Source: Chloroflexota bacterium (GTDB lineage: Bacteria; Chloroflexota; Limnocylindria; Limnocylindrales; CSP1-4). Taken from it: a stretch of DNA of 11,191 nt. A program made the position numbers and the translations under genes. Positions 1-7,645 of the stretch are shown piece after piece; the stretch's first letter is position 1, and each line of letters begins with the position of its first letter. The DNA is taken from positions 1 through 11,191 of the forward strand of contig JACQEF010000079.1 in the NCBI GenBank assembly GCA_016200745.1, in the 5' to 3' direction. The notes beneath the pieces are model-generated. The model was not told the DNA's origin. It worked only from the letters and a program-made list of their open reading frames with translations, and searched no databases.

Positions 1-1
1 C

Positions 2-283
2 GTCAACGCCCTCCTCGACAAGGAATTCCGGGCAACCCGCCTCAACAGCTCCGGCGGCTTCCTCAAGCAGTCCAACGCGACGATCTTCCTGGGCGTGGAG
101 GATGCCGACGTCGACGAGGTCATGACCATCGTCCGGGCGAACTGCACCTCGCGGACCCAGGTCGTCAACCCGATGCCGCCGATCATGGAGCCGGGCGAGT
201 TCTTCATGCCCTATCCGCTCGAGGTGGAGGTCGGGGGGGCGACCGTCTTCGTGCTGCCCGTGGAACGATTCGAGCGCCTGTAG
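2..283 (+). CDS. darA: Cyclic-di-AMP receptor, DarA/PII-like (3' part)
   Basis: This is the C-terminal 93 residues of a small PII-like protein; the 5' end lies outside the window. The reading frame is open from base 2 and ends in TAG at 281-283. Features matching the DarA/PstA/YaaQ family are NALLDKEFRATRL, then SSGGFLK, LGVED, an NCTSR segment, and the ending PYPLEVEVGGATVFVLPVE. The family is usually about 110 residues, so some 16 residues are missing. Known members are trimeric cytosolic proteins that bind the second messenger c-di-AMP and are thought to pass the signal to protein partners. The gene ends 6 bp before the restriction gene, so read-through transcription into that locus is possible. 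Identity is confident from the conserved GGFLK and GGATVFVLPVE segments; the downstream partner cannot be told from here. Confidence 0.9.
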   Translation, partial: VNALLDKEFRATRLNSSGGFLKQSNATIFLGVEDADVDEVMTIVRANCTSRTQVVNPMPPIMEPGEFFMPYPLEVEVGGATVFVLPVERFERL

Positions 284-289
284 CCGCCG

Positions 290-2845
290 GTGGTGGAGCT
301 CCACGAAGCCCTCGCCACGAAGGTGGGTGCGTGGCGCGACGCCGGGTACCCGAGCGACGTTCCAGCCCTCGGAGAGATCCTCGAGCACGCCACCGAGGGT
401 GGCAATGACGGCCCGAGCCATCTCCGCTACCTCAGGGCCGCCCAGTTGCGCGCCCTTGAGACCTACTGGTACCTCCGCGTCGTCGAGCGGACGCCCCCGA
501 TCCCGGAGCTGTATCGGCGCCTCTTTCCATCCACCTCGACGCGAATCAGGACCGACGACGCCTTCGTCAAGGCGAACAAGCTCGGCGTCCTGCGCGAGAC
601 GCTGACCCTGGACTACCCGAGCTACATCCTTGCCCTGGCGATGGGTGCGGGCAAGACCGTGCTCATCGGCGCGATCGTGGCCACCGAGTTCGCCCTCGCG
701 CTCGATACGCCGGAGCCGCCGGCGGACCTCCAGTTCATCGAGAACGCCCTCGTCTTCGCGCCTGGGACCACGATCATCGAGTCGCTCCGGGAGCTCTCGA
801 CGATCCCGTTCGCGAAGCTCCTGCCGCCGCGCTTGCTCGCGCCATTCGAGGCGAGCCTGAAGGTGACGTTCACGCGCGACGACGAACGCGGGATCCCGGT
901 CGTCGCCGGGAGCCGCTTCAACCTGGTCGTCACGAACACGGAGAAGATCCGGATCCAGGCGATCCCGCGGCGGCGCCAGGTGACGCTCGCCTCGCTGCTG
1001 GACACCAGGGATGACGAGGCCACCGAGCGCGCGAACCTCCGGCTTCAGGCCATCGCGGCCCTCCCGCACCTGGGCGTCTTCAGCGACGAGGCGCACCACA
1101 CGTACGGTCAGAGCCTGGAGACTCAGCTGAAGCGCGTCCGACAGACCGTCGACTACCTGGGGCAGGCGACGAACCTGGTGGCCGTCGTCAACACGACGGG
1201 AACGCCGTACTTCGAGCGCCAGCCGCTGCGCGACGTCGTGGTCTGGTACGGCCTGGGGCAGGGGATCCGGGATGGGATCCTCAAGGACGTCGCGAACAAC
1301 ATCCAGTCGTTCGCCTTCGAGGCCGACCAGGCGGACGAGTTCGTCAGCCACGTGGTGAGCGACTTCCTCGAGACGTACGGCGAGCACGCATTGCCCGACG
1401 GGGCGCCGGCCAAGCTCGCGATCTACTTCCCGCAGGTGGACGACCTCGAGGAGCTCGAGCCGCACGTCCAGCTGGCCGTGGCGAAGGCAGGGCTTCCGCC
1501 GACGGTGATCCTCCGAAACCACTCGCGGTCCTCCACGGACGAGGTCGACGCGTTCAACCGGTTGAATGACCCGACGTCCGCGCACCGGGTGATCCTCCTC
1601 GTGAACAAGGGCACGGAGGGCTGGAACTGCCCAAGCCTTTTTGCGACGGCTCTGGCCAGGAAGCTGAAGACCAGCAACAACTTCGTCCTCCAGGCCGCGT
1701 CGCGGTGCCTGCGCCAGGTTCCGGGCAACGACCGATCGGCGCGGATCTACCTGTCCGATGCGAACCGGAGCGCGCTCGACCGGCAGCTCCAGGACACGTA
1801 CAACGAGTCGCTCTCCACGCTCGATCGACAGCGACGCGCCACGACGCCCAACGTGATCCGGCTGCGGAAGACGGACCTCCCGCCCATTCGCCTCCGGCGT
1901 CCGCGCCGTGTCCTCGCCTGGGATGCTTCGGTTTCGCACCCGCTGGCGTTCACGCGTCCGTCCGACCCGGAACTGGCCATGGGCCTGACCCGGACGACGT
2001 ACGGCGTGGGGCTCGCCAGCGCGACCCGCCGGATGCTCACCGCGCTCGGCGACACGCTCCTGATCGAGACCAGCATCGACACGGTGGACGCGTACACGGC
2101 GGCCGTGACCCTCGCGTCCACGTACCGGCTGGATGCCTGGGCGGTCCTCGACGGCCTGCGCGAGGTCTACGGCGCCGACGCCGTGCCCGTTCCGCACCTG
2201 GAGCCGCTCGGACGGACGATCGAGGCGAGCCTCGGGACGCTCGTCGAGACCACGACGTACGAGGACGTCGAGCTGGCCATCGCCAAGCCGGAGGGCTTCG
2301 ACGCCGTCACGCTCGCGGATGGCACCACGGTCCGGCAGGCCGACATCTCGTACCCGGCGGACCGGGCCCATCTCGTCTTCGGTCCGGATCGCCTGGTCGG
2401 CGAGAACCCGGCTGGGTACGGCTTCCACTACACGCCGTACAACTTCGACTCCAGTCCGGAAGCCGACTTCTACGAGAAGGCCCTGCGGGCGCTCAACGTC
2501 CATCCCGATGATGTCCGCGAAATCTTCTTCACGGGCGCCATCACGGATCCGAAGAAGACCGATCTCGCCTTCACCTACCGCCGCGACGGCCGCGACCATC
2601 GCTACACGCCCGACTTCGTCATCCATGCCCGGGGCGATCGCTGGCTCCTTGTCGAGATCAAGATGACCGCCAGGCGCCACGACGATGTCGAGGGCGAGGG
2701 GGGCGTCAAGGCGAAGGCCCTCCAGGGCATTGCCGACGCGAACCCGGGCCGGATCTTCTACCGGATGGTGTTCGCGGATGCGGTGGCGCCAGCGTCCGCC
2801 GTGATTGCTGTCGAGGCATTTGTGGACGGGTCGCTTGGCCCGTAA
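290..2845 (+). CDS. res: Type III restriction enzyme Res subunit (DEAD/DEAH helicase-nuclease)
   Basis: An 851-residue ATP-dependent DNA translocase with a C-terminal nuclease. Superfamily 2 motifs are visible in order: Walker A MGAGKT at residues 118-123, DEAH at 266-269, TTGTP (motif III) at 302-306, GTEGWNCPSL (motif V) at 441-450, and QAASRCLRQ (motif VI) at 468-476. The C-terminus carries a PD-(D/E)xK-type site, PDF with D775 and EIK at 789-791. In type III systems Res pairs with Mod and cuts DNA after ATP-driven communication between unmethylated sites. The start is GTG at 290 (a second GTG at 293). It is the first possible codon after the darA TAG, in the same frame, with no clear Shine-Dalgarno site, so translation may depend on coupling with darA. 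All motifs are intact and no frameshift is seen. The partner mod lies downstream beyond the fic gene. Confidence 0.9.
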   Translation: MVELHEALATKVGAWRDAGYPSDVPALGEILEHATEGGNDGPSHLRYLRAAQLRALETYWYLRVVERTPPIPELYRRLFPSTSTRIRTDDAFVKANKLGVLRETLTLDYPSYILALAMGAGKTVLIGAIVATEFALALDTPEPPADLQFIENALVFAPGTTIIESLRELSTIPFAKLLPPRLLAPFEASLKVTFTRDDERGIPVVAGSRFNLVVTNTEKIRIQAIPRRRQVTLASLLDTRDDEATERANLRLQAIAALPHLGVFSDEAHHTYGQSLETQLKRVRQTVDYLGQATNLVAVVNTTGTPYFERQPLRDVVVWYGLGQGIRDGILKDVANNIQSFAFEADQADEFVSHVVSDFLETYGEHALPDGAPAKLAIYFPQVDDLEELEPHVQLAVAKAGLPPTVILRNHSRSSTDEVDAFNRLNDPTSAHRVILLVNKGTEGWNCPSLFATALARKLKTSNNFVLQAASRCLRQVPGNDRSARIYLSDANRSALDRQLQDTYNESLSTLDRQRRATTPNVIRLRKTDLPPIRLRRPRRVLAWDASVSHPLAFTRPSDPELAMGLTRTTYGVGLASATRRMLTALGDTLLIETSIDTVDAYTAAVTLASTYRLDAWAVLDGLREVYGADAVPVPHLEPLGRTIEASLGTLVETTTYEDVELAIAKPEGFDAVTLADGTTVRQADISYPADRAHLVFGPDRLVGENPAGYGFHYTPYNFDSSPEADFYEKALRALNVHPDDVREIFFTGAITDPKKTDLAFTYRRDGRDHRYTPDFVIHARGDRWLLVEIKMTARRHDDVEGEGGVKAKALQGIADANPGRIFYRMVFADAVAPASAVIAVEAFVDGSLGP

Positions 2846-2861
2846 CCGTTCAATCTCTACG

Positions 2862-2890
2862 TTGACTTTGGACAGATGGAACCTGACAAT
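2862..2890 (+). promoter_or_regulatory. Possible sigma70-type promoter for fic-mod
   Basis: TTGACT (2862-2867) is followed after exactly 17 bp by GACAAT (2885-2890), matching the -35 and -10 consensus at 5 of 6 and 4 of 6 positions. It lies in the relatively AT-rich gap after res. The predicted transcript would begin near 2897, downstream of the ATG at 2876 but about 50 nt upstream of the ATG at 2948. No experimental support is available. Confidence 0.45.
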
Positions 2891-2933
2891 GCCGTAAGTG
2901 TCCTAACTAGCCCGAGAATCGGACAGTTCGAGC

Positions 2934-2939
2934 GGGAGG
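2934..2939 (+). promoter_or_regulatory. Ribosome-binding site deciding the fic start
   Basis: GGGAGG lies 8 nt upstream of the ATG at 2948. No comparable site precedes the longer in-frame ATG at 2876. This favours a 395-residue Fic protein over a 419-residue one. Confidence 0.65.
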
Positions 2940-2947
2940 CCGCCCAG

Positions 2948-4135
2948 ATGGCCAAGTTCATCGAGCGGCGCTGGGAGGGTGACCCCGGGGCGTACGGCGG
3001 GCGAGCGGCCAGAGCGTCATTCACCTATCGGGCGTTCGTGCCGGATCCGGTCGCAGAAACGGACGTCCGCATCACGTTTGAGGTGGCCGAAACGGTCGCC
3101 GCGGCTGAGACGGCCGTGCGTGAGCTCAATGCGGCGTCGGAAGTCACGGGCCTGGAAGCGCTGGCAGCACTGTTGCTCCGATCCGAAGCGATCGCCTCGT
3201 CGAGGATCGAAGGGTTCGAGCTCTCGCAGCGAAATCTTGCTCGGGCCCTGATCGACGCCCGCGCCGCGCGGGGAACGGCCGGTGTCGTCGCCGCGAACGT
3301 GCTGGCGATGGAGCAGGCGGTGGGCCTCGGCGATCTCAAACGGCCCATCGGAGTCGACGACATCCTCGAGCTCCATCGGACGCTGATGGCAAGGGAACCC
3401 GCGCGACTCACGCCCGGCGAGCTCAGGCGCGAGCAGAACTGGATCGGGGGCCGGGTCAACTCACCCATCGACGCTCGATACATTCCGCCACCCGAGGATG
3501 CGGTTGGCGCGCTGATCGCCGACCTGGTCGAGTTCATCAACCGGGAGGACCTTCCGGGCGTCGCCCAGGCCGCCATCGCCCACGCTCAGTTCGAGACGAT
3601 CCACCCCTTCCTGGACGGAAACGGGCGAGTGGGACGATGCCTCATCCACGTGATCCTGCGGCGACGTGGGATAGCGACTCGCTTCGTGCCCCCGATCTCG
3701 GTCGTCCTGGCCGCGCGATCCAGTCAGTACATCGGCGGGCTCGTGGGCTATCGCGAAGGCCAGGTCGCCGAGTGGTGTGCGTCGTTTGCCGGTGCCTGTG
3801 AGCGCGCCGCGGATCTTTCAAGAGAGCTTGCGCATACGATCCGGGCGCTCCAGATCAGTTGGTATGAGCGCGCTGGCAAGCCACGACGTGACTCGGCGGC
3901 GGCACGCATCATCACGCTGCTCCCCGCTCAGCCGATCGCCTCTGCGGCGACGATGCGAGCGGCGATCGGCGCGTCGCACCGCCGGGCCCTCGAAGGTCTC
4001 AAGATGCTCGTCGAGGCCGGGATCGTTCGGCAGATCAGCGAGGGCGACTATGACCGTCAGTTTGCCGCCGATGAGCTGTTCGGATTGATCGAAACGTTCG
4101 AAGGTCGATTGGGCGGAACAATCGCGGAGGGTTAG
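2948..4135 (+). CDS. Fic family AMP-transferase (adenylyltransferase) inside the R-M locus
   Basis: A 395-residue Fic protein that probably transfers AMP from ATP to a hydroxyl side chain of a target protein. The active-site motif HPFLDGNGRVGR is complete at residues 219-230, with catalytic H219 and the Mg-binding acidic residue. An inhibitory-helix motif [S/T]xxxE[G/N] occurs upstream as SSRIEG (84-89), typical of class II Fic proteins that are autoinhibited by their own N-terminal helix. A YIPPP segment fits the substrate-binding flap. The last ~80 residues resemble a winged-helix DNA-binding domain. The start at 2948 is chosen over 2876 because of the GGGAGG site, the promoter position and poor codon bias in 2876-2947. 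Its TAG ends 2 nt before the mod ATG, so the two are probably co-translated. About 25% of its first 100 codons end in A/T, against about 13% in res (hand counts). The target is unknown. Confidence 0.9.
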   Translation: MAKFIERRWEGDPGAYGGRAARASFTYRAFVPDPVAETDVRITFEVAETVAAAETAVRELNAASEVTGLEALAALLLRSEAIASSRIEGFELSQRNLARALIDARAARGTAGVVAANVLAMEQAVGLGDLKRPIGVDDILELHRTLMAREPARLTPGELRREQNWIGGRVNSPIDARYIPPPEDAVGALIADLVEFINREDLPGVAQAAIAHAQFETIHPFLDGNGRVGRCLIHVILRRRGIATRFVPPISVVLAARSSQYIGGLVGYREGQVAEWCASFAGACERAADLSRELAHTIRALQISWYERAGKPRRDSAAARIITLLPAQPIASAATMRAAIGASHRRALEGLKMLVEAGIVRQISEGDYDRQFAADELFGLIETFEGRLGGTIAEG

Positions 4136-4137
4136 CG

Positions 4138-6144
4138 ATGACCGACGAGACTCGCGTCCCGATCGCGAAGGCGAAGGGTCGGCCCATGCTCCAATGGGTC
4201 GGCAAACGGCCGCTGCGCGAGGTCCGGTCGTTTCCGGCGCAGCTCGTGGAGCGGTTCGCTTCGACCGCCCCGGCGGGCGCCGTCTCGACGGACGTGGACT
4301 GGTCCGGCTGGCCGGACCGATTCGACCGAGGTGGCCTGCTCTTCCACGGCGACAACAAGGAGGTCCTCGCGCACCTCCTCGCCAACGGCTTCCGGGGCAA
4401 GGTGGACCTCGTCTACATCGACCCGCCGTTCGACTCGGGCGCCGACTACGTCCGGAAGGTCCAGCTCCGCGGCGCGTCTGGCTCGGTCCGGCTGGACGGA
4501 GAGTCGCACACGCTCGGCGAGCAGATCCAATACACGGACATCTGGGCGAACGACACGTACCTGCAGTTCATGTACGAGCGGCTGCTGCTCATCAAGGAGC
4601 TGATGTCACCGAGAGGCAGCTTGGTATTGCACTGCGACCCGCGTCGTGGATTTCAGCTGCGGTGTCTGCTCGACGAGGTGCTTGGTCCGGATGCCTTTGT
4701 CAACGAAGTTGTCTGGAAGCGCTCGGACGCACATAGCGACGTCGGGCAGGGTGCGAAACACCTCGGCACCGTCCACGACGTACTCCTTCTGTACGTCAGG
4801 GACAGGCCTTCAACATGGAACGACATGTTCTCGCCACTGCCTCAGACCACCGTCGACAACTGGTACCGAAACGTTGAGGAGGGGACCGGTCGCCGATACA
4901 ACAAGGCCGACGCTACCGGGCCGGGAGGCACCGCCAAAGGGAGCCCGCTCTACGAATGGAAGGGTGTCACTCGCCCTTGGCGGTTCAGTCGTGCGCGCAT
5001 GGAGGAACTCGAAGCCGAGGGACGCCTCACATATTCGGAATCGGGCATGGTTTATGTGAAGCGCTACCTCGACGAAAGCAAGGGAGTGCCCCTCCAAGAC
5101 TGGTGGGACGACATACAGATGGTTCGGGGGATCCAGCGCCGTGGTGAGGCCTCGTACCCTACGGAGAAACCCGAGGCCCTTCTGGATCGGGTCGTGCAGC
5201 TACTTTCCAGCCCCGGCGACATCGTGCTCGACTGCTTCATCGGGAGCGGGACCACGGCGGCGGTGGCGCAGAAGCTCGGACGACGTTGGATCGGGGCCGA
5301 CATCAACAAGGGCGCCATCCAGACGACCGAGAAGCGGCTCGCGGCGATCATCGAGGACCAGGCGAACGCGGCCGGGAGCGAGCAGCTCGCCATGGAATCG
5401 GGCGAGACGCCACGCCCGGCACAGCTGGGGTTCAGCGTCCTCCGGGTCAACGACTACGACCTGCAGATCCAGCACAACGAGGCGGTCAACCTGGCGGTCG
5501 AGCACCTCGGCGCGGACCGGACGAAGACGGACGCGTTCTTCCAGGGCACGCTCGGGCGGGAGCTGCTGTACATCGTCGGCTTCAACCATCCCTGCAGCCC
5601 GCTCGATCTCCAGGCGGCTGCCCATGAGCTGGAGCAGCGTCCGGACGAGCAGCGCGATGTCGTCGTGGTCGCGCTCGGCCGCGAGCTCGCCTGCGAGCCG
5701 TGGCTGGCCGACTACAACCGCGTCCGGCCAATCAACAGGATCCGCCTGATCGAGCTCCGGACGGACCCGAAGTACGGCAAGTTCTTCCAGCACCAGCCGG
5801 CCGTCGCGCGGGTCCGCTTCGAGCCGGAGGGCGACGCCGTTCGGGTCACGATCGATGACTTCATCTCGCCGTCGATCATCGAACGCCTGTCGGCGCAGGA
5901 GGGCGTGCTCACGCCGCAGATCACCGACTGGCGGGCGATGGTCGACTCGGTGTTCATCGACGCCGCGTACGACGGCGGGGTGTTCAACGTCGCCCTCGCG
6001 GACATCCCGGAACGGCGCCAGGATCTGGTCGACGGCTCCTACATCGTCGAGCGACCGGCCGATTCCATGCAGCCGATCGCCGTTCGGATCACGGACATGC
6101 TCGGTGAGGAGGTCCTGGTGATCGAGGAGCGTGCAGGCCATTGA
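4138..6144 (+). CDS. mod: Type III Mod subunit, site-specific DNA methyltransferase
   Basis: A 668-residue S-adenosylmethionine-dependent DNA methyltransferase. The catalytic motif IV, DPPF, is at residues 95-98 and the SAM-binding motif I, FIGSGTT, at 367-373. This order (IV before I) places it in the beta class used by type III Mod proteins; the product is probably N6-methyladenine, though N4-methylcytosine cannot be excluded from DPPF alone. The region between the motifs should hold the target-recognition domain, and the C-terminal ~250 residues probably contact Res. The start ATG at 4138 has GGAGG at 4126-4130, 7 nt upstream, inside the end of fic. The stop TGA overlaps the TTG start of the Nudix gene. 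No simple-sequence repeat suggesting phase variation was seen. Codons 157-356 differ strongly in composition from the rest of the gene. Confidence 0.92.
   Translation: MTDETRVPIAKAKGRPMLQWVGKRPLREVRSFPAQLVERFASTAPAGAVSTDVDWSGWPDRFDRGGLLFHGDNKEVLAHLLANGFRGKVDLVYIDPPFDSGADYVRKVQLRGASGSVRLDGESHTLGEQIQYTDIWANDTYLQFMYERLLLIKELMSPRGSLVLHCDPRRGFQLRCLLDEVLGPDAFVNEVVWKRSDAHSDVGQGAKHLGTVHDVLLLYVRDRPSTWNDMFSPLPQTTVDNWYRNVEEGTGRRYNKADATGPGGTAKGSPLYEWKGVTRPWRFSRARMEELEAEGRLTYSESGMVYVKRYLDESKGVPLQDWWDDIQMVRGIQRRGEASYPTEKPEALLDRVVQLLSSPGDIVLDCFIGSGTTAAVAQKLGRRWIGADINKGAIQTTEKRLAAIIEDQANAAGSEQLAMESGETPRPAQLGFSVLRVNDYDLQIQHNEAVNLAVEHLGADRTKTDAFFQGTLGRELLYIVGFNHPCSPLDLQAAAHELEQRPDEQRDVVVVALGRELACEPWLADYNRVRPINRIRLIELRTDPKYGKFFQHQPAVARVRFEPEGDAVRVTIDDFISPSIIERLSAQEGVLTPQITDWRAMVDSVFIDAAYDGGVFNVALADIPERRQDLVDGSYIVERPADSMQPIAVRITDMLGEEVLVIEERAGH
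4606..5205 (+). other. Compositionally distinct target-recognition segment of mod
   Basis: By hand count about 59 of 200 codons here end in A or T (30%), against about 12 of the 156 codons before it (8%) and about 6 of the first ~98 after it. Rare-looking codons such as AGA, GTA, ATA and CTA occur here. The segment lies between methyltransferase motifs IV and I, where beta-class Mod proteins carry the target-recognition domain. It is probably an exchanged segment. Confidence 0.6.
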
Positions 6145-6644
6145 GCCCCTTGCGGCCCGACATCGTCGCGGTCTGGGTCTATCGCGCCCCGGATCCCGGC
6201 CGGCCGGACGCGCTTGAGATCCTGCTCATTCGTCGTGCTCCGGGTCGGGAGCTGGCCGGGCTGTGGCAATGCGTGACCGGCTCGATCGAGTCGGGCGAGC
6301 GGATCGCGCTCGCGGCGCTCCGCGAGCTCGGCGAGGAGACCGGCATCGCCGCCGACGCGATCGAAGCCTTCTACGACCTCGACCTGGTCATCCCGTTCCA
6401 TTGGCCGGATGCCGACGCCATCCTGAGCGAGGTCGTCTTCGCCGTTCGGGTTCGACGGGACGTGGAGCCGGTCCTGTCCCGCGAGCACGATACTTATCGC
6501 TGGGTGGATCCCGCCGAGGCGGCCCGGTTGACGGTGTGGCCGTCCTATCGCGAATCGATCGAGCGGATCGTGGCCGTCCTGACCGACCCGGCACGGGCGC
6601 TGTGGCTCGAGACGACGCTCGAGGGGCGGCGCGTCATCGCCTGA
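6141..6644 (+). CDS. Nudix hydrolase, NudB-like
   Basis: A 167-residue Nudix pyrophosphohydrolase. The Nudix box GX5EX7REUXEEXGU is complete at residues 47-69 (G47, E53, R61, E62, E65, E66, G68). The residues just before it, LWQCVTGS, and the later EHDTYRWVDPAEA resemble NudB-type enzymes, which remove pyrophosphate from dihydroneopterin triphosphate or dNTPs; substrate assignment by eye is weak. The start is TTG at 6141, overlapping the mod stop (TTGA), with another TTG at 6150 as an alternative. The overlap implies translational coupling with mod, so it may belong to the R-M operon. It could equally be an older chromosomal gene downstream of darA that the R-M cassette was inserted in front of. 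It converges with ppk2. Confidence 0.88.
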   Translation: MSPLRPDIVAVWVYRAPDPGRPDALEILLIRRAPGRELAGLWQCVTGSIESGERIALAALRELGEETGIAADAIEAFYDLDLVIPFHWPDADAILSEVVFAVRVRRDVEPVLSREHDTYRWVDPAEAARLTVWPSYRESIERIVAVLTDPARALWLETTLEGRRVIA

Positions 6645-6653
6645 CGAGCGCCG
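6627..6653. terminator. GC-rich hairpin at the Nudix/ppk2 convergent junction
   Basis: CGGCGCGTCA (6627-6636) can pair with TGACG (6642-6646) and GCGCCG (6648-6653), giving two 5-bp helices separated by a 2-nt bulge with a 5-nt loop. It overlaps the Nudix stop codon and could end both convergent transcripts. There is no T-run on either side, so intrinsic termination is uncertain. Confidence 0.3.
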
Positions 6654-6656
6654 GCC

Positions 6657-7526
6657 TCAGTACACCTCGGGAACGAACGTCTGGTCGGTGATCGGCGGCC
6701 GAACGTAGCCGTTGTCGCGCTGCCGTGGCGGCAGGATGATCGGCTCTGGGGTCAGGTCCTCGTACGGGATCAGGCTCAGCAGGTGGTGGATCACGTTCAG
6801 GCGGGCGCGCTTCTTGTCGTCGCCGTTGACCACGTACCAGGGCGACTGCTTGATGTCGGTGTGGGCGAACATCTCGTCCTTGGCCATCGAGTACTCGACC
6901 CAGCGGGCCCGTGACTGGAGGTCCATGGGACTCAGCTTCCAGCGCTTTGTCGGGTCGGCGATCCGGGCCTGGAACCGGCGCTCCTGCTCATCGTCGCTGA
7001 CCGAGAACCAGTACTTGATGATCATCAGCCCCGAACGGATGAGCATCCGCTCGAACTCGGGACAGGAGCGCAGGAACTCCTGGTACTCCTCCTCGGTGCA
7101 GAAGCCCATGACCCGTTCGACGCCGGCCCGGTTGTACCAGCTGCGATCGAACAGGACCATCTCGCCGGCGGCCGGCAGGTGCTCGGCGTACCGCTGGAAA
7201 TACCACTGCGACCGCTCGCGCTCGGTCGGCGCCGGCAGGGCGACGACCCGGGCGTAGCGCGGGTTGAGCGAGAGCGTGATGGTCTTGATCGCCCCGCCTT
7301 TGCCGGCGGCGTCGCGGCCCTCGAACAGGACGACGACCTTCATGCCCGTGGCCTTGATCCACTCCTGGCATTTCACCAGCTCGACCTGGAGCTTCGCCAG
7401 CTCCTCCCGGTAGAGCTTGCCGGAGATCGTCCGTGCCCTGGCCCCGAGCGATTCGACGGGTGGGTCGGGCCACACCGGTGACAGCTCCACGTCCTGCCGG
7501 CGCTGCTCCGACTTCGACTTTGCCAT
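6657..7526 (-). CDS. ppk2: Polyphosphate kinase 2 (PPK2), class I type
   Basis: A 289-residue P-loop kinase that moves phosphate between polyphosphate and nucleoside diphosphates, usually favouring NTP synthesis from ADP or GDP. The Walker A motif GRDAAGKGG is at residues 70-78, the Walker B region FDRSWYNR at 126-133, and the lid with RF.ARI.DP.KRWKLSP.D at 184-202. Length and motifs match single-domain PPK2 enzymes of class I. The ATG at 7524-7526 has AGGAGG five bases upstream on the minus strand, so the open frame upstream of it is not coding. The gene converges with the Nudix gene and diverges from the guaB3-type gene, sharing a 119-bp intergenic region. Cytosolic; no signal peptide or membrane segment. 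Confidence 0.93.
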   Translation of the reverse strand: MAKSKSEQRRQDVELSPVWPDPPVESLGARARTISGKLYREELAKLQVELVKCQEWIKATGMKVVVLFEGRDAAGKGGAIKTITLSLNPRYARVVALPAPTERERSQWYFQRYAEHLPAAGEMVLFDRSWYNRAGVERVMGFCTEEEYQEFLRSCPEFERMLIRSGLMIIKYWFSVSDDEQERRFQARIADPTKRWKLSPMDLQSRARWVEYSMAKDEMFAHTDIKQSPWYVVNGDDKKRARLNVIHHLLSLIPYEDLTPEPIILPPRQRDNGYVRPPITDQTFVPEVY

Positions 7527-7585
7527 GGGGGCCTCCTCACCGGGCAGTATCCGCCTGTGCCCGCCCCCGCGGCTACGTCCGATCG

Positions 7586-7612
7586 GCCTTCGGCTAGACT
7601 TCGGGCGAAGGC
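7586..7612. promoter_or_regulatory. Inverted repeat around a possible -10 element, ppk2-guaB3 intergenic region
   Basis: GCCTTCG (7586-7592) and CGAAGGC (7606-7612) form a perfect 7-bp inverted repeat with a 13-bp centre. The centre contains TAGACT (7595-7600), a TAnnnT -10-like hexamer facing guaB3; no good -35 lies 17 bp upstream. The position, in the divergent gap, fits an operator, though a 5' leader hairpin is possible. The rest of 7527-7645 shows only the two ribosome-binding sites. Confidence 0.35.
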
Positions 7613-7645
7613 AGCCCATCCGTGAGGCGGCACAGGGAGGGCCAC

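Noticed and set aside
2876..2947. The longer fic N-terminus from ATG 2876
   Set aside because: Many of its first codons end in A/T, it overlaps the promoter-like hexamers, lacks a ribosome-binding site, and adds residues before the usual Fic start.
5200..6141. A 313-residue - strand frame opposite mod
   Set aside because: It is a shadow of the high-GC third positions in mod; no motifs and no ribosome-binding site, while the + strand carries the methyltransferase motifs.
4138..6144. Phase-variable simple repeat in mod
   Set aside because: Phase-variable type III mod genes carry short tandem repeats; none was found here by eye.
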